A DNA stretch of 64,000 nucleotides, taken from positions 372,001 to 436,000 of the forward strand of contig NZ_FOEI01000002.1 in assembly GCF_900110615.1 (NCBI RefSeq), given 5' to 3'. The notes beneath the pieces were generated by a model. It worked only from the letters and a program-made list of their open reading frames with translations, did not search any database and was not told the DNA's origin. Every line of letters begins with the position of its first letter. The stretch's first letter is position 1. The translations under genes were made by a program, and so were the position numbers. Positions 44,189 through 55,976 of the stretch are shown here, piece by piece. Origin of the DNA: Flavobacterium urocaniciphilum. GTDB taxonomy: Bacteria; Bacteroidota; Bacteroidia; Flavobacteriales; Flavobacteriaceae.

Positions 44189-44377
44189 ATGTTAAAATAT
44201 TTTTCTGAAGCATTCGAAGAATTAAAATCAAATGTAACTTGGCCAGAGTGGAACGAAGTTCAAAAGTACACAATTGTTGTTGCATTGTTTTCAGTAATTT
44301 TTGCTTTAGCAACTTGGGGTGTTGATTTATCTTTTACTAAGATATTAAATGGATTCTTTAATTTGTTAAAAGGTTAA
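44189..44377 (+). CDS. secE: Preprotein translocase subunit SecE
   Basis: This 62-residue protein has one membrane helix (about residues 28-48) after an amphipathic segment with VTWPEWNEVQKYT, the conserved SecE cytosolic element. It is part of the SecYEG channel. This is the short single-helix form. nusG follows six bases after the stop. Confidence 0.96.
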   Translation: MLKYFSEAFEELKSNVTWPEWNEVQKYTIVVALFSVIFALATWGVDLSFTKILNGFFNLLKG

Positions 44378-44383
44378 TTTATA

Positions 44384-44935
44384 ATGGCTGATAATAACGT
44401 AAAGAAGTGGTATGTTGTAAGAGCGGTAAGCGGACAGGAAAACAAGGTTAAGGCTTATATTGAGCAAGAAATTAACCGTGTTGGAATGGCTGATTACATT
44501 TCTCAAGTACTTGTGCCTACTGAAAAAGTAGTTCAAGTTAGAGATGGGAAAAAAATAGCAAAAGAAAGAGTATATTTTCCAGGTTATGTTATGATTGAAG
44601 CTAACTTAACTGGGGAAATTCCTCATATTATAAAATCAATTACTGGTGTTATCGGATTTTTAGGTGAAACTAAAGGTGGTGATGCAGTGCCATTAAGACA
44701 AGCTGAAGTAAATAGAATGTTAGGAAAAGTTGATGAATTATCTGTTAAAACAGAAAATATCAATATCCCATATTCTGTAAATGAAACAGTAAAAGTTATT
44801 GATGGTCCTTTCAATGGTTTCAATGGAACAATTGAAAAAGTAAATGAAGAAAAGCGTAAACTTGAAGTAATGGTTAAAATTTTCGGAAGAAAAACGCCAT
44901 TAGAATTAAGTTTTATGCAGGTTGAAAAAGTATAA
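44384..44935 (+). CDS. nusG: Transcription termination/antitermination factor NusG
   Basis: This 183-residue protein has an N-terminal NGN domain (WYVVRAVSGQENKVKAY, then VYFPGYVMIEANL) that binds RNA polymerase and a C-terminal KOW domain (VKVIDGPFNGFNGTIEKVN) that binds ribosomal S10 or Rho. It couples transcription to translation. The order secE-nusG-rplK is standard. Confidence 0.98.
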   Translation: MADNNVKKWYVVRAVSGQENKVKAYIEQEINRVGMADYISQVLVPTEKVVQVRDGKKIAKERVYFPGYVMIEANLTGEIPHIIKSITGVIGFLGETKGGDAVPLRQAEVNRMLGKVDELSVKTENINIPYSVNETVKVIDGPFNGFNGTIEKVNEEKRKLEVMVKIFGRKTPLELSFMQVEKV

Positions 44936-44956
44936 TACGTTACGAATATAAATCCG

Positions 44957-44982
44957 CATCAATCGCTTCCAATTGATAGATG
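44957..44982 (+). promoter_or_regulatory. Possible L1-type operator in the rplK leader
   Basis: CATC and GATG (44957-44960/44979-44982) enclose AAT and ATT (44961-44963/44972-44974) with a four-base asymmetric loop on the 3' side. Two short helices with an asymmetric loop are the outline of the L1 site seen in the rplKA leader of other bacteria. The helices are only 4 and 3 bp, so this is a weak candidate. Confidence 0.3.
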
Positions 44983-44999
44983 TGTTAAATTTTTAAACA

Positions 45000-45440
45000 A
45001 TGGCTAAAGAAGTTAGTAAAGTAGTTAAACTACAAGTTAAGGGAGGTGCTGCGAACCCGTCGCCACCGGTTGGACCTGCTTTGGGAGCTGCTGGGGTTAA
45101 CATCATGGAGTTCTGTAAGCAATTCAATGCTAGAACACAAGATAAACCTGGCAAAATTTGTCCAGTACAAATTACTGTGTACAAAGACAAATCATTTGAT
45201 TTTGTTATCAAAACTCCACCTGCTGCAGTGCAATTATTGGATGCTGCAAAATTAAAATCTGGATCAGGAGAACCTAATCGTAAAAAAGTAGCAAGCGTTA
45301 CTTGGGATCAGATTAAGGCTATCGCTGAAGATAAAATGCCAGATTTAAATGCATTCACTACTGAAGCTGCTATGAGTATGGTTGCTGGAACAGCTAGATC
45401 TATGGGTATAACTGTAACTGGAGATTCTCCTATAAAATAA
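45000..45440 (+). CDS. rplK: Large ribosomal subunit protein uL11
   Basis: This 146-residue protein is part of the GTPase-associated centre. [20 protein letters not shown] is the conserved Pro-rich start, and [21 protein letters not shown] and the end [12 protein letters not shown] are standard. It shares a transcript with rplA, which begins six bases after its stop. Confidence 0.98.
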   Translation: MAKEVSKVVKLQVKGGAANPSPPVGPALGAAGVNIMEFCKQFNARTQDKPGKICPVQITVYKDKSFDFVIKTPPAAVQLLDAAKLKSGSGEPNRKKVASVTWDQIKAIAEDKMPDLNAFTTEAAMSMVAGTARSMGITVTGDSPIK

Positions 45441-45445
45441 GAGAT

Positions 45446-46135
45446 ATGGCAAAATTGACAAAAAAACAAAAAGAAGCTGCTGCTAAAATTGAAAAGAATA
45501 AATTATATTCTTTAAAAGATGCTTCAGCTTTAATCAAACAAGTTGCTTCTGCAAAGTTTGATGAATCAGTTGATATCGCTGTTAAACTTGGAGTTGATCC
45601 TAGAAAAGCAAATCAAATGGTTAGAGGTGTAGTAACTTTACCTCACGGAACAGGAAAAGATGTAAGAGTTTTAGCTCTTGTTACTCCAGATAAAGAAGCT
45701 GAAGCTAAAGCTGCTGGTGCAGACCACGTAGGTTTAGATGATTACCTTCAAAAAATTAAAGATGGTTGGACAGATGTTGATGTAATTATCACTATGCCAG
45801 CTGTTATGGGTAAATTAGGTCCATTAGGACGTGTTTTAGGACCAAGAGGTTTAATGCCAAACCCTAAAACAGGTACTGTAACTATGGATGTTGCTAAAGC
45901 TGTTCAAGAAGTAAAAGCTGGTAAAATTGACTTTAAAGTTGATAAAACTGGTATCGTTCATGCTGGTATTGGTAGAATCTCATTTGATGCAGATAAAATC
46001 TACGACAATGCTCATGAAATCGTTCAAACATTAATCAAATTAAAACCAACTGCAGCTAAAGGTACTTATATTAAGTCTATCCACTTAACAAGTACTATGA
46101 GTCCTGCTATTGCTTTAGATCCTAAAGCAGTATAA
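45446..46135 (+). CDS. rplA: Large ribosomal subunit protein uL1
   Basis: This 229-residue protein forms the L1 stalk that handles the exiting tRNA, and in other bacteria represses the rplKA m[16 protein letters not shown], the loop [20 protein letters not shown] and ANAH-like [12 protein letters not shown] are standard. Confidence 0.98.
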   Translation: MAKLTKKQKEAAAKIEKNKLYSLKDASALIKQVASAKFDESVDIAVKLGVDPRKANQMVRGVVTLPHGTGKDVRVLALVTPDKEAEAKAAGADHVGLDDYLQKIKDGWTDVDVIITMPAVMGKLGPLGRVLGPRGLMPNPKTGTVTMDVAKAVQEVKAGKIDFKVDKTGIVHAGIGRISFDADKIYDNAHEIVQTLIKLKPTAAKGTYIKSIHLTSTMSPAIALDPKAV

Positions 46136-46157
46136 TTGGTAGTTAAACATATTTAGT

Positions 46158-46658
46158 ATGACTAGAGAAGAAAAATCAATTGCTATTGAAGATTTAACTG
46201 CACAGTTAGCAGATGTAAATGTTGTGTATTTAGCAGACATTTCTGGACTTGATGCAGGAACTACTTCAGACTTAAGAAGAGCATGTTTTAAAGCAGGTAT
46301 TAAATTAGAAGTTGTGAAAAATACATTGTTAGAAAAAGCAATGGAAAGTTCATCAAACGACTTCGGAGATTTAGCTTCGACTTTAAAAGGAAATACTTCA
46401 ATCATGATTGCAGAAACAGCTAATGGTCCTGCAAAAATTATTAAAGAATTCCGTAAAAAAGGTCAAAAACCAGTTTTAAAAGGAGCTTATATTAATGAAG
46501 AAATTTATATCGGTGACGAATTATTAGACAGCTTAGTAGCTATCAAGTCTAGAGAAGAAGTTATCGGTGAAATTATCGGATTATTACAATCTCCAGCTAA
46601 ACGTGTACTTTCAGCTTTATTAAACAATGCTGAAACTAAAGGTGAAGCTGCAGAATAA
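46158..46658 (+). CDS. rplJ: Large ribosomal subunit protein uL10
   Basis: This 166-residue protein is the base of the L7/L12 stalk. The N-terminal rRNA-binding domain ([36 protein letters not shown]) is followed by a C-terminal helix that carries L7/L12 dimers ([17 protein letters not shown]). The 22-base gap from rplA leaves little room for an autoregulatory leader of the E. coli kind, so control of L10 probably differs here. Confidence 0.97.
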   Translation: MTREEKSIAIEDLTAQLADVNVVYLADISGLDAGTTSDLRRACFKAGIKLEVVKNTLLEKAMESSSNDFGDLASTLKGNTSIMIAETANGPAKIIKEFRKKGQKPVLKGAYINEEIYIGDELLDSLVAIKSREEVIGEIIGLLQSPAKRVLSALLNNAETKGEAAE

Positions 46659-46711
46659 AACAAAACGCACTTAATAAATTACATATTTTAAACACATTAA
46701 AGATAGAAAAA

Positions 46712-47083
46712 ATGGCAGATTTAAAACAATTCGCAGAACAATTAGTTAACTTAACAGTTAAAGAAGTTAACGAATTAGCAACAATATTAAAAGATGATTA
46801 TGGTATCGAACCAGCTGCTGCAGCTGTAGTAGTTGCTGCTGGTGGTGGTGAAGCAGGTGGTGCTGAAGCTCAAACTGAATTTACAGTAGTATTAAAAGAC
46901 GCTGGTGCTTCTAAATTAGGAGTTGTTAAAGCGGTTAAAGAATTAACTGGTTTAGGTCTTAAAGAAGCTAAAGATTTAGTTGATGCTGCTCCAACAAACG
47001 TTAAAGAAGGAGTTTCTAAAGATGAGGCTGAAGGTCTTAAGAAAGCTTTAGAAGAAGCAGGTGCTGTTGTTGAGTTAAAATAA
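46712..47083 (+). CDS. rplL: Large ribosomal subunit protein bL12
   Basis: This 123-residue protein binds translation factors. The N-terminal dimerisation helices (1-30) lead to an Ala/Gly hinge (about 34-55) and the globular C-terminal domain ([40 protein letters not shown]). A 17-bp hairpin follows 21 bases after the stop, in the same position as the rplL-rpoB attenuator of E. coli. Confidence 0.98.
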   Translation: MADLKQFAEQLVNLTVKEVNELATILKDDYGIEPAAAAVVVAAGGGEAGGAEAQTEFTVVLKDAGASKLGVVKAVKELTGLGLKEAKDLVDAAPTNVKEGVSKDEAEGLKKALEEAGAVVELK

Positions 47084-47104
47084 TCTAACTTACAAAACAA
47101 GCTA

Positions 47105-47148
47105 GGTTTAGACCCTGAGAACTGTTCTCAGTGGTCTAAACCATTTTT
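47105..47148 (+). promoter_or_regulatory. rplL-rpoB hairpin, probable attenuator or RNase III site
   Basis: GGTTTAGACC and GGTCTAAACC (47105-47114/47133-47142) extend through CTGAGAA/TTCTCAG with one bulged T, making a 17-bp helix with a CTG loop. ATTTTTCG follows. Short T-run and long helix fit a partial terminator or a double-stranded RNA processing site, as between rplL and rpoB of E. coli. Confidence 0.7.
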
Positions 47149-47421
47149 CGTATAATAAAATTAAATCATATTTTATTATAAAATATTTTAGAATACAAAA
47201 TCGCTATTAACAAAAGTTTGTTGTAAACAACCACTTATTAAAGGCGTAATTCATATAAGAAGTTTTATATGAAACTGTTTTTTTAATCAATACGAAGAAA
47301 GAAAATAATTGTAATACGTTGTTTTTAAAGATGTATTGATTGTAAAAAGAAAGTATTAATTGTTTTATGAAATTGTGTTAAACACAAAAATTACTTTTTT
47401 TTAATCAAAATCTTATCATTG
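47143..47421 (+). other. Structured 338-base rplL-rpoB spacer, no coding
   Basis: After the hairpin the spacer continues to the rpoB start with no plausible gene. It holds further pairs: TTCATATAA/TTATATGAA (47250-47273) followed by a T-run (to 47284); AATCAATAC/GTATTGATT (47285-47293/47333-47341); and TTGTG/CACAA (47373-47377/47383-47387). No TAnnTTTG promoter match is present, so rpoB probably relies on the upstream transcript. Confidence 0.6.
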
Positions 47422-50400
47422 ATGATTGCTAATCAGACTGAAAGAATCAATTTTGCCTCAACAAAAAACATACCTAGTTATCCAGACTTTTTGGATATTC
47501 AGGTAAAATCTTTTAAAGATTTTTTTCAATTAGAAACAAAATCGGATGAAAGAGGCAACGAAGGTCTTTATAATACCTTCATGGAAAATTTTCCAATAAC
47601 TGATACTAGAAATCAATTCGTTTTAGAATTCCTAGATTATTTCATTGACCCACCTAGATATACTATCGAAGAATGTATTGATAGAGGGTTAACGTACAGC
47701 GTTCCTTTAAAAGCGCGTTTAAAATTATATTGTACAGATCCTGAGCACGAGGATTTTGAAACTATCGTTCAAGATGTATATTTAGGAACTATTCCTTATA
47801 TGGCGCCAAGCGGTACTTTCGTAATCAACGGAGCTGAACGTGTAGTTGTTTCTCAGTTACACAGATCTCCAGGGGTTTTCTTTGGACAATCTTTCCACGC
47901 AAACGGAACAAAATTATACTCTGCAAGAATTATTCCTTTCAAAGGATCTTGGATTGAGTTCGCAACTGATATCAATAACGTAATGTACGCGTACATTGAT
48001 AGAAAGAAAAAATTACCTGTAACAACTTTATTCCGTGCTATCGGTTTCGAAAGAGATAAAGATATCTTAGAGATTTTCGACTTAGCAGAAGAAATTAAAG
48101 TTTCTAAAACTGGAATTAAAAAATATATCGGTAGAAGACTTGCTGCACGTGTATTAAATACATGGCATGAAGATTTCGTAGATGAGGATACTGGAGAAGT
48201 AGTTTCTATCGAGCGTAATGAAATTATTTTAGATCGTGACACTATCTTAGATAAAGATAATGTTGAAGAAATCATCGAAGCAGATGTTAAAGTAATTTTA
48301 TTACACAAAGAAGATAGCAATCAAGCTGATTATGCTATCATCCATAATACATTACAAAAAGACCCTACTAACTCTGAAAAAGAAGCAGTAGAGCACATAT
48401 ACAGACAATTACGTAATGCTGAACCGCCAGATGAGGAAACAGCTCGTGGTATTATCGACAAATTATTCTTCTCAGATCAACGTTACAACTTAGGTGATGT
48501 AGGTCGTTACAGAATGAATAAGAAGTTAGGCTTAGATATCCCAATGGATAAACAAGTTTTAACTAAAGAAGATATCATTACGATTGTAAAATACTTAATT
48601 GAATTAATTAATTCAAAAGCTGAAATCGATGATATTGACCACTTATCTAACCGTCGTGTTAGAACAGTTGGTGAACAATTATCTGCTCAGTTCGGTGTAG
48701 GTTTAGCTCGTATGGCTAGAACAATTCGTGAAAGAATGAACGTTCGTGATAACGAGGTATTTACTCCAATCGATTTGATCAATGCTAAAACATTATCTTC
48801 GGTTATTAATTCATTCTTCGGAACTAACCAGTTATCTCAGTTTATGGATCAAACGAATCCATTAGCAGAGATTACTCACAAACGTCGTTTATCTGCACTT
48901 GGACCAGGAGGTTTATCTAGAGAAAGAGCTGGTTTCGAGGTTCGTGACGTTCACTATACACACTACGGACGTTTATGTCCGATTGAAACACCTGAAGGAC
49001 CAAATATTGGACTTATTTCTTCATTAGGTGTATATGCTAAAGTAAATGGAATGGGATTCATCGAAACACCTTACCGTAAAGTAGTTGATGGTGTGGTAGA
49101 TTTAGAATCTGAACCAATTTATTTAAGCGCTGAAGAAGAAGAAGGAAAAATGATTGCTCAAGCAAACATTGAAATGGACGACAAAGGAAAAATTACTGCT
49201 GCTAACGTAATTGCACGTGAAGAAGGAGATTTCCCAGTTGTAGATCCAACTGCTGTACATTATACAGACGTTGCTCCAAATCAGATTGCTTCTATTTCGG
49301 CTTCTTTAATTCCATTCTTAGAGCACGATGACGCCAACCGTGCCTTGATGGGATCAAACATGATGCGTCAGGCTGTTCCTTTATTAAGACCAGAAGCTCC
49401 AATTGTTGGAACTGGTTTAGAAAGACAAGTAGCGTCTGATTCAAGAGTGTTAATCAATGCTGAAGGTTCTGGAGTTGTAACTTATGTAGATGCTGATAAA
49501 GTAACTATTAAGTACGATAGAACGGAAGAGCAAAGAATGGTAAGTTTTGAAGAAGATGAAAAAACATACCAATTAATTAAATTTAGAAAAACGAATCAAA
49601 GTACAACTATTAACTTAAAACCTATCGTTAGAAAAGGTGATAAAGTAACTAAAGGTCAAGTACTTTGTGAAGGATATGCAACGCAAAATGGAGAATTAGC
49701 TTTAGGTAGAAACTTACAAGTTGCCTTCATGCCTTGGAAAGGATACAACTTCGAGGATGCGATTGTAATTTCTGAAAAAGTTGTTCGTGATGATATTTTT
49801 ACATCTATCCACGTTGATGATTATTCATTAGAAGTTAGAGATACTAAATTAGGTAACGAAGAGTTAACTAACGATATTCCAAACGTTTCTGAAGAAGCAA
49901 CTAAAGATTTAGATGAAAACGGAATGATCCGTATTGGTGCTGAAGTTAAACCTGGTGATATCCTTATCGGGAAAATCACACCAAAAGGAGAATCAGATCC
50001 AACACCTGAAGAAAAATTATTACGTGCTATCTTTGGTGATAAAGCTGGTGATGTTAAAGATGCTTCATTAAAAGCGTCTCCATCATTACACGGTGTAGTT
50101 TTAGACAAAAAATTATTTGCTAAAGCTGTTAAAGATAAACGTAAGCGTTCTAAAGATAAAGAAGATTTAGATAAACTTGAAATGGAATTCGAAGTAAAAT
50201 TCGTTGAATTAAAAGACAGGTTAATCGACAAATTATTCTTAATCGTTGACGGAAAAACTTCTCAAGGTGTAATTAATGATTTAGGTGAAGAAGTATTACC
50301 AAAAGGTAAAAAATTCACTAAAAAGATGTTACAAGCAGTTGAAGACTTTGCTCACTTAACAAAAGGACAATGGACAACTGACGAGCATACAAACTCATTA

Positions 50401-51234
50401 ATTAATGACTTAGTACACAACTATAAAATCAAATTAAACGATTTACAAGGGGTATTAAGAAGAGAGAAATTTACAATTACTGTAGGTGACGAATTACCTT
50501 CAGGAATTTTAAAATTAGCTAAAGTTTATATCGCTAAAAAACGTAAGTTAAAAGTAGGGGATAAAATGGCAGGACGTCACGGTAACAAAGGTATTGTTGC
50601 TAAAATCGTTCGTCAAGAAGATATGCCTTTCTTAGAAGACGGAACACCAGTAGATATCGTATTGAATCCACTAGGGGTACCTTCGCGTATGAACATTGGA
50701 CAGATTTATGAAACTGTATTAGGTTGGGCTGGTTTAAAAACTGGTAAGAAGTTCGCAACTCCAATTTTCGACGGTGCTTCATTAGATCAAATCAATGCTT
50801 TCACAGACGAAGCTGGAATTCCAAGATTCGGTCATACTTACTTATACGATGGTGGAACAGGAGATCGTTTCCATCAACCAGCAACTGTAGGTGTAATTTA
50901 TATGCTTAAGTTAGGTCACATGGTTGATGACAAAATGCACGCTCGTTCTATCGGACCTTACTCATTAATTACGCAACAACCTTTAGGAGGTAAAGCGCAA
51001 TTCGGAGGTCAGCGTTTTGGAGAGATGGAGGTTTGGGCACTTGAAGCATATGGTGCATCAAGTACTTTAAGAGAAATCTTGACAGTTAAATCTGATGATG
51101 TTACAGGTAGAGCTAAAACTTACGAGGCAATCGTTAAGGGTGAAACTATGCCAGAACCAGGATTACCTGAGTCATTCAATGTATTAATGCATGAATTAAA
51201 AGGTCTTGGTTTAGATATCAGATTAGAAGAATAA
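47422..51234 (+). CDS. rpoB: RNA polymerase subunit beta
   Basis: This 1270-residue catalytic subunit begins at the ATG at 47422; a TTG one codon earlier is unlikely. [20 protein letters not shown] is the N-terminal lobe. The rifampicin region reads [19 protein letters not shown] and [33 protein letters not shown] and [17 protein letters not shown] are conserved near the C-terminus. The length is normal for Bacteroidetes. It is transcribed behind the ribosomal stalk genes and separated from rpoC by a 259-base spacer with an imperfect palindrome. Confidence 0.99.
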   Translation: MIANQTERINFASTKNIPSYPDFLDIQVKSFKDFFQLETKSDERGNEGLYNTFMENFPITDTRNQFVLEFLDYFIDPPRYTIEECIDRGLTYSVPLKARLKLYCTDPEHEDFETIVQDVYLGTIPYMAPSGTFVINGAERVVVSQLHRSPGVFFGQSFHANGTKLYSARIIPFKGSWIEFATDINNVMYAYIDRKKKLPVTTLFRAIGFERDKDILEIFDLAEEIKVSKTGIKKYIGRRLAARVLNTWHEDFVDEDTGEVVSIERNEIILDRDTILDKDNVEEIIEADVKVILLHKEDSNQADYAIIHNTLQKDPTNSEKEAVEHIYRQLRNAEPPDEETARGIIDKLFFSDQRYNLGDVGRYRMNKKLGLDIPMDKQVLTKEDIITIVKYLIELINSKAEIDDIDHLSNRRVRTVGEQLSAQFGVGLARMARTIRERMNVRDNEVFTPIDLINAKTLSSVINSFFGTNQLSQFMDQTNPLAEITHKRRLSALGPGGLSRERAGFEVRDVHYTHYGRLCPIETPEGPNIGLISSLGVYAKVNGMGFIETPYRKVVDGVVDLESEPIYLSAEEEEGKMIAQANIEMDDKGKITAANVIAREEGDFPVVDPTAVHYTDVAPNQIASISASLIPFLEHDDANRALMGSNMMRQAVPLLRPEAPIVGTGLERQVASDSRVLINAEGSGVVTYVDADKVTIKYDRTEEQRMVSFEEDEKTYQLIKFRKTNQSTTINLKPIVRKGDKVTKGQVLCEGYATQNGELALGRNLQVAFMPWKGYNFEDAIVISEKVVRDDIFTSIHVDDYSLEVRDTKLGNEELTNDIPNVSEEATKDLDENGMIRIGAEVKPGDILIGKITPKGESDPTPEEKLLRAIFGDKAGDVKDASLKASPSLHGVVLDKKLFAKAVKDKRKRSKDKEDLDKLEMEFEVKFVELKDRLIDKLFLIVDGKTSQGVINDLGEEVLPKGKKFTKKMLQAVEDFAHLTKGQWTTDEHTNSLINDLVHNYKIKLNDLQGVLRREKFTITVGDELPSGILKLAKVYIAKKRKLKVGDKMAGRHGNKGIVAKIVRQEDMPFLEDGTPVDIVLNPLGVPSRMNIGQIYETVLGWAGLKTGKKFATPIFDGASLDQINAFTDEAGIPRFGHTYLYDGGTGDRFHQPATVGVIYMLKLGHMVDDKMHARSIGPYSLITQQPLGGKAQFGGQRFGEMEVWALEAYGASSTLREILTVKSDDVTGRAKTYEAIVKGETMPEPGLPESFNVLMHELKGLGLDIRLEE

Positions 51235-51250
51235 ATATAGTTAACAGTTA

Positions 51251-51288
51251 CAGTCGCAGTTTACAGTATTTTCTGAAAACTGTGACTG
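51251..51288 (+). repeat. 16-bp imperfect palindrome between rpoB and rpoC
   Basis: CAGTCGCAGTTTACAG (51251-51266) pairs with CTGAAAACTGTGACTG (51273-51288): 15 of 16 positions pair, one of them G-U. The loop is TATTTT. No T-run follows, so it is not an intrinsic terminator. CAGT and ACTG units are repeated on both sides (to 51300). The pattern resembles extragenic palindromes of flavobacterial genomes. Confidence 0.75.
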
Positions 51289-51493
51289 AAAACTGAAAAC
51301 TTTCATAAACAAGTTTTTAAAGGATTTATACCCGTAACCCGTTCCGATTTTTTATAACAATCTTAATGATTCTTATAACTAGCACTTCAAAAAATTGAAG
51401 TTTAGAGAAGTAATTCGAGGTAGTAGTTTAATGAGAAAAAATGCATCAAACTAAATCCAATTTTTAATTGAAAATAAATCAATAGTAGAAACT

Positions 51494-54400
51494 ATGATGA
51501 ATAATAGAAACAAAGACAAAAACGCTGGTGTAAAAAGATTTAATAGAATTACTATTGGTCTTGCTTCTCCAGAATCGATGTTGTCAGAATCAAGAGGTGA
51601 AGTTTTAAAGCCTGAAACGATCAACTATCGTACACATAAGCCAGAAAGAGATGGTCTTTTCTGTGAAAGAATTTTCGGACCAGTAAAAGATTTCGAATGT
51701 GCTTGTGGTAAATACAAAAGAATTCGATACAAAGGAATCGTTTGTGACCGTTGTGGTGTTGAAGTTACAGAGAAAAAAGTACGTAGAGATAGAGTAGGTC
51801 ATATCAATTTAGTTGTGCCAATCGCTCATATCTGGTATTTCCGTTCACTTCCAAATAAAATTGGTTATATCTTAGGTTTACCTTCTAAGAAATTAGATAT
51901 GATTATCTACTATGAAAGATATGTAGTTATTCAACCAGGTATTGCTAAAGGTCCAGATGGTGAAACTTTAAATAGATTAGACTTCTTAACAGAAGAAGAA
52001 TATTTAAATATTTCGGATTCTTTACCAATGGAGAACCAATATTTAGATGATACAGATCCTAATAAATTCATCGCTAAAATGGGTGCTGAATGTATTATGG
52101 ATTTATTAGCGCGTACTGATTTAGATGCTTTATCGTATGAATTACGTCACGCTGCTAATAATGAAACTTCTAAACAAAGAAAAACAGAAGCATTAAAAAG
52201 ATTAAATGTTGTAGAATCTTTCCGTGAAGCAAATACTAATAGAGAAAATCTTCCAGAATGGATGATCTTAAAAGTAATTCCAGTTATTCCACCAGAATTA
52301 CGTCCGTTAGTACCACTTGATGGAGGTCGTTTCGCAACTTCAGATTTAAATGATTTATACAGAAGAGTTATCATCCGTAACAATCGTTTAAAAAGATTAA
52401 TGGAAATCAAAGCTCCTGAAGTAATCTTACGTAATGAAAAACGTATGTTACAAGAAGCGGTAGATTCATTATTCGATAACACTAGAAAAGCTTCTGCTGT
52501 TAAAACAGAATCAAACAGACCATTAAAATCTTTATCAGATTCATTAAAAGGTAAACAAGGTCGTTTCCGTCAAAACTTATTAGGAAAACGTGTTGATTAT
52601 TCTGCGCGTTCAGTAATTGTTGTTGGACCAGAAATGAAATTGTTCGAATGTGGTCTACCAAAAGATATGGCTGCTGAACTATACAAACCATTCGTTATTC
52701 GTAAATTAATCGAAAGAGCAATCGTTAAAACAGTTAAGTCGGCTAAGAAAATTATCGACAAAAAAGAACCAGTAGTATGGGATATCTTAGAAAATGTAAT
52801 CAAAGGACATCCAGTATTACTAAACCGTGCTCCTACGCTTCACCGTTTAGGTATCCAAGCGTTCCAGCCTAAGTTAATTGAAGGAAAAGCAATCCAATTA
52901 CACCCATTAGTATGTACGGCTTTCAACGCCGATTTCGATGGTGACCAGATGGCGGTTCACTTACCTTTAGGTCCAGAAGCAATTTTGGAAGCACAATTAT
53001 TAATGTTAGCTTCACATAATATCTTGAACCCTGCGAATGGTGCTCCAATTACGGTACCTTCTCAAGACATGGTACTTGGTTTATATTATATGACTAAAGA
53101 AAGATTATCTACACCTGAATTAGAAATTAAAGGTGAAGGTTTAACTTTCTATTCTGTTGAAGAAGTTCACATTGCATTAAACGAAGGAAGATTAGACTTA
53201 AATGCACGTGTTAAAGTTAGAGCGAAAGACTTTAATGAAGCAGGTGAATTAGTATATCAAATTATCCAAACTACTGCAGGTAGAGTATTATTTAACGAAG
53301 TAGTACCTGAAGCAGCTGGTTATATCAATGAAGTTTTAACTAAGAAATCTTTAAGAGATATTATTGGTAAAATTTTAGCAGTAACTGATGTTCCTACAAC
53401 TGCAGCTTTCTTAGATGATATGAAAGATATGGGATATAAATTCGCCTTCAAAGGAGGATTATCATTCTCATTAGGGGATATCAGAATTCCAGAACAAAAA
53501 GAAAAGCTTATTGCTGATGCAAGAGAGCAAGTAGATGGTATTTCTATGAACTATAACATGGGTCTTATTACTAATAATGAGCGTTATAACCAAGTTATTG
53601 ATATCTGGACATCTGCAAATGCTCAATTAACAGAATTAGCAATGAAAAATATCCGTGAAGATCAACAAGGATTTAACTCTGTATATATGATGCTTGACTC
53701 TGGAGCGAGGGGATCTAAAGAACAGATTCGTCAGTTAACTGGTATGCGTGGATTAATGGCTAAGCCTAAAAAATCTACTGCCGGTGGTGGTGAAATTATT
53801 GAAAACCCGATCCTTTCTAACTTTAAAGAAGGTTTATCAATCTTAGAATACTTCATTTCTACGCACGGTGCTCGTAAAGGTCTTGCCGATACGGCTCTTA
53901 AAACTGCCGATGCAGGATATTTAACAAGAAGATTACATGACGTTTCTCAAGATGTTATCATTAACTCTGTTGATTGTGGTACTTTAAGAGGTGTTGAAGT
54001 TTCTGCTTTAAAGAAAAATGAAGAAATCGTTGAAACATTAGGAGAAAGAATTTTAGGACGTGTTGCATTACAAGATGTAATTAATCCATTCGATTCTCAA
54101 GTTTTAGTTCATGCTGGTGAACACATTACGGAAGCAATTGTTAAAGCTATTGAAGCTTCTCCAATTGAAAAAGTAGAAGTTCGTTCTGCATTAACATGTG
54201 AAGCTGAAAAAGGAATTTGTGCTAAATGTTACGGACGTAACTTAGCAACTGGTAAAATGGCACAAAAAGGAGAAGCTGTTGGAGTTATTGCTGCACAGTC
54301 AATTGGAGAGCCAGGTACACAGTTAACACTTCGTACGTTCCACGTTGGAGGGGTTGCTGGAGGAATTTCTGAAGAATCTAGCATTGTTTCTCGTTTCGCT

Positions 54401-55801
54401 GGTAAATTAGAAATCGAAGATTTAAAAACAGTTAAAGGAGAAGATGTAGATGGAAACTCTATCGATATCGTAATTTCTCGTTCAACTGAATTAAAATTAG
54501 TAGATGTTAATACTGGAATCTTATTAAGTACTCATAATATTCCTTATGGTTCTACAATTTTCGTTAAAGACGGAGATACAGTAGATAAAGGAGCTACTAT
54601 TTGTAAATGGGATCCATATAATGGTGTAATTATTTCAGAATTTACTGGTAAGGTTTCTTATGAAGATATCGAACAAGGACAATCGTTCTTAGTTGAAATC
54701 GATGAGCAAACTGGTTTCCAAGAAAAAGTAATTTCTGAAGCTAGAAATAAAAAATTAATTCCAACATTACATATTTATGGTAAAGATGGTGAATTAATTA
54801 GATCGTACAACTTACCAGTAGGTGCTCACCTTATGGTAGATGATGGTGAGAAAATTAAAGCGGGTAAAGTTTTAGTAAAAATCCCTCGTCGTTCATCTAA
54901 ATCAAGTGATATTACAGGAGGTTTACCAAGAATTACGGAGTTATTAGAGGCTCGTAATCCTTCTAACCCAGCTGTTGTTACTGAAATTGATGGTGTTGTT
55001 ACTTTCGGAAAAGTTAAGAGAGGTAACCGTGAGTTGTCTATTGAATCTAAATTTGGTGATGTTAAGAAATATTTAGTTAAATTATCTAACCAAATCTTAG
55101 TTCAAGAAAACGACTTCGTAAAAGCGGGTATGCCATTATCTGACGGAGCAATTACTCCAGATGATATCTTAAGAATTCAAGGACCTTCTGCTGTTCAACA
55201 ATACTTAGTAAACGAAATTCAAGAAGTTTACCGTTTACAAGGGGTAAAAATCAACGATAAACACTTTGAAGTGGTTATTCGTCAGATGATGAGAAAAGTA
55301 AGAATCCAAGATCCAGGTGATACATTATTCTTAGAAGATCAATTAGCACACACTTCAGACTTTATTGTTGAAAACGATAAGTTATACGGAATGAAAGTTG
55401 TTGAAGATGCTGGTGATTCTACGAATTTAAAACCAGGACAAATTGTTTCTCCAAGAGAATTAAGAGATGAAAATTCATTATTAAAACGTGAAGATAAAAA
55501 CTTAGTTTCTGCGAGAGATGTTGTTACTGCTACAGCTACACCTGTATTACAAGGTATTACTAGAGCATCGTTACAAACTAAATCATTCATTTCTGCGGCG
55601 TCGTTCCAGGAAACAACTAAAGTATTAAACGAAGCAGCAGTAGCTGGTAAAATTGATACATTAGAAGGATTGAAAGAGAATGTAATTGTTGGTCATAGAA
55701 TTCCTGCTGGAACTGGTATGAGAGATTATGATAATATTCTTGTAGGTTCTAAAGAAGAGTACAGCGAATTAATGGCTGGAAAAGAAGAATTCAGCTACTA
55801 A
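51494..55801 (+). CDS. rpoC: RNA polymerase subunit beta prime
   Basis: This 1435-residue catalytic subunit has the N-terminal zinc ribbon [20 protein letters not shown] (Cys69, 71, 84, 87). The active-site loop NADFDGDQ holds the Mg-binding Asp480, 482 and 484. Bridge and trigger regions include [13 protein letters not shown] second zinc site lies near 902-912 ([11 protein letters not shown]). Two Met codons start the frame (51494 and 51497), and either could be used. It ends at a strong terminator and is followed by a DUF3467 gene. Confidence 0.99.
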   Translation: MMNNRNKDKNAGVKRFNRITIGLASPESMLSESRGEVLKPETINYRTHKPERDGLFCERIFGPVKDFECACGKYKRIRYKGIVCDRCGVEVTEKKVRRDRVGHINLVVPIAHIWYFRSLPNKIGYILGLPSKKLDMIIYYERYVVIQPGIAKGPDGETLNRLDFLTEEEYLNISDSLPMENQYLDDTDPNKFIAKMGAECIMDLLARTDLDALSYELRHAANNETSKQRKTEALKRLNVVESFREANTNRENLPEWMILKVIPVIPPELRPLVPLDGGRFATSDLNDLYRRVIIRNNRLKRLMEIKAPEVILRNEKRMLQEAVDSLFDNTRKASAVKTESNRPLKSLSDSLKGKQGRFRQNLLGKRVDYSARSVIVVGPEMKLFECGLPKDMAAELYKPFVIRKLIERAIVKTVKSAKKIIDKKEPVVWDILENVIKGHPVLLNRAPTLHRLGIQAFQPKLIEGKAIQLHPLVCTAFNADFDGDQMAVHLPLGPEAILEAQLLMLASHNILNPANGAPITVPSQDMVLGLYYMTKERLSTPELEIKGEGLTFYSVEEVHIALNEGRLDLNARVKVRAKDFNEAGELVYQIIQTTAGRVLFNEVVPEAAGYINEVLTKKSLRDIIGKILAVTDVPTTAAFLDDMKDMGYKFAFKGGLSFSLGDIRIPEQKEKLIADAREQVDGISMNYNMGLITNNERYNQVIDIWTSANAQLTELAMKNIREDQQGFNSVYMMLDSGARGSKEQIRQLTGMRGLMAKPKKSTAGGGEIIENPILSNFKEGLSILEYFISTHGARKGLADTALKTADAGYLTRRLHDVSQDVIINSVDCGTLRGVEVSALKKNEEIVETLGERILGRVALQDVINPFDSQVLVHAGEHITEAIVKAIEASPIEKVEVRSALTCEAEKGICAKCYGRNLATGKMAQKGEAVGVIAAQSIGEPGTQLTLRTFHVGGVAGGISEESSIVSRFAGKLEIEDLKTVKGEDVDGNSIDIVISRSTELKLVDVNTGILLSTHNIPYGSTIFVKDGDTVDKGATICKWDPYNGVIISEFTGKVSYEDIEQGQSFLVEIDEQTGFQEKVISEARNKKLIPTLHIYGKDGELIRSYNLPVGAHLMVDDGEKIKAGKVLVKIPRRSSKSSDITGGLPRITELLEARNPSNPAVVTEIDGVVTFGKVKRGNRELSIESKFGDVKKYLVKLSNQILVQENDFVKAGMPLSDGAITPDDILRIQGPSAVQQYLVNEIQEVYRLQGVKINDKHFEVVIRQMMRKVRIQDPGDTLFLEDQLAHTSDFIVENDKLYGMKVVEDAGDSTNLKPGQIVSPRELRDENSLLKREDKNLVSARDVVTATATPVLQGITRASLQTKSFISAASFQETTKVLNEAAVAGKIDTLEGLKENVIVGHRIPAGTGMRDYDNILVGSKEEYSELMAGKEEFSY

Positions 55802-55824
55802 TTAATAGTATTTGATATATTTTT

Positions 55825-55862
55825 AAAAACCTAACAGATTTTTTCTGTTAGGTTTTTTTTAA
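55825..55862 (+). terminator. Terminator of the rpoBC operon
   Basis: AAAACCTAACAG (55826-55837) pairs with CTGTTAGGTTTT (55843-55854), a 12-bp stem followed by an eight-base T-run. It lies 24 bases after the rpoC stop. Confidence 0.93.
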
Positions 55863-55976
55863 TTAAAAAATATACTTAATCTTGTAATAATCTTATATGA
55901 ACTTAATAACGTATTCTTAGTCGAAGTAACTTCAAAAAAAACTTATAAGACTTATATGTTTAAAAATTAATACAAA

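Noticed and set aside
47853..48320. Minus-strand open frame of 155 codons
   Set aside because: Antisense to the highly conserved rpoB; Ser/Leu/Ile-rich with no motif.
51251..51288. Intrinsic terminator after rpoB
   Set aside because: The palindrome is strong but no T-run follows, and rpoC transcription must continue.
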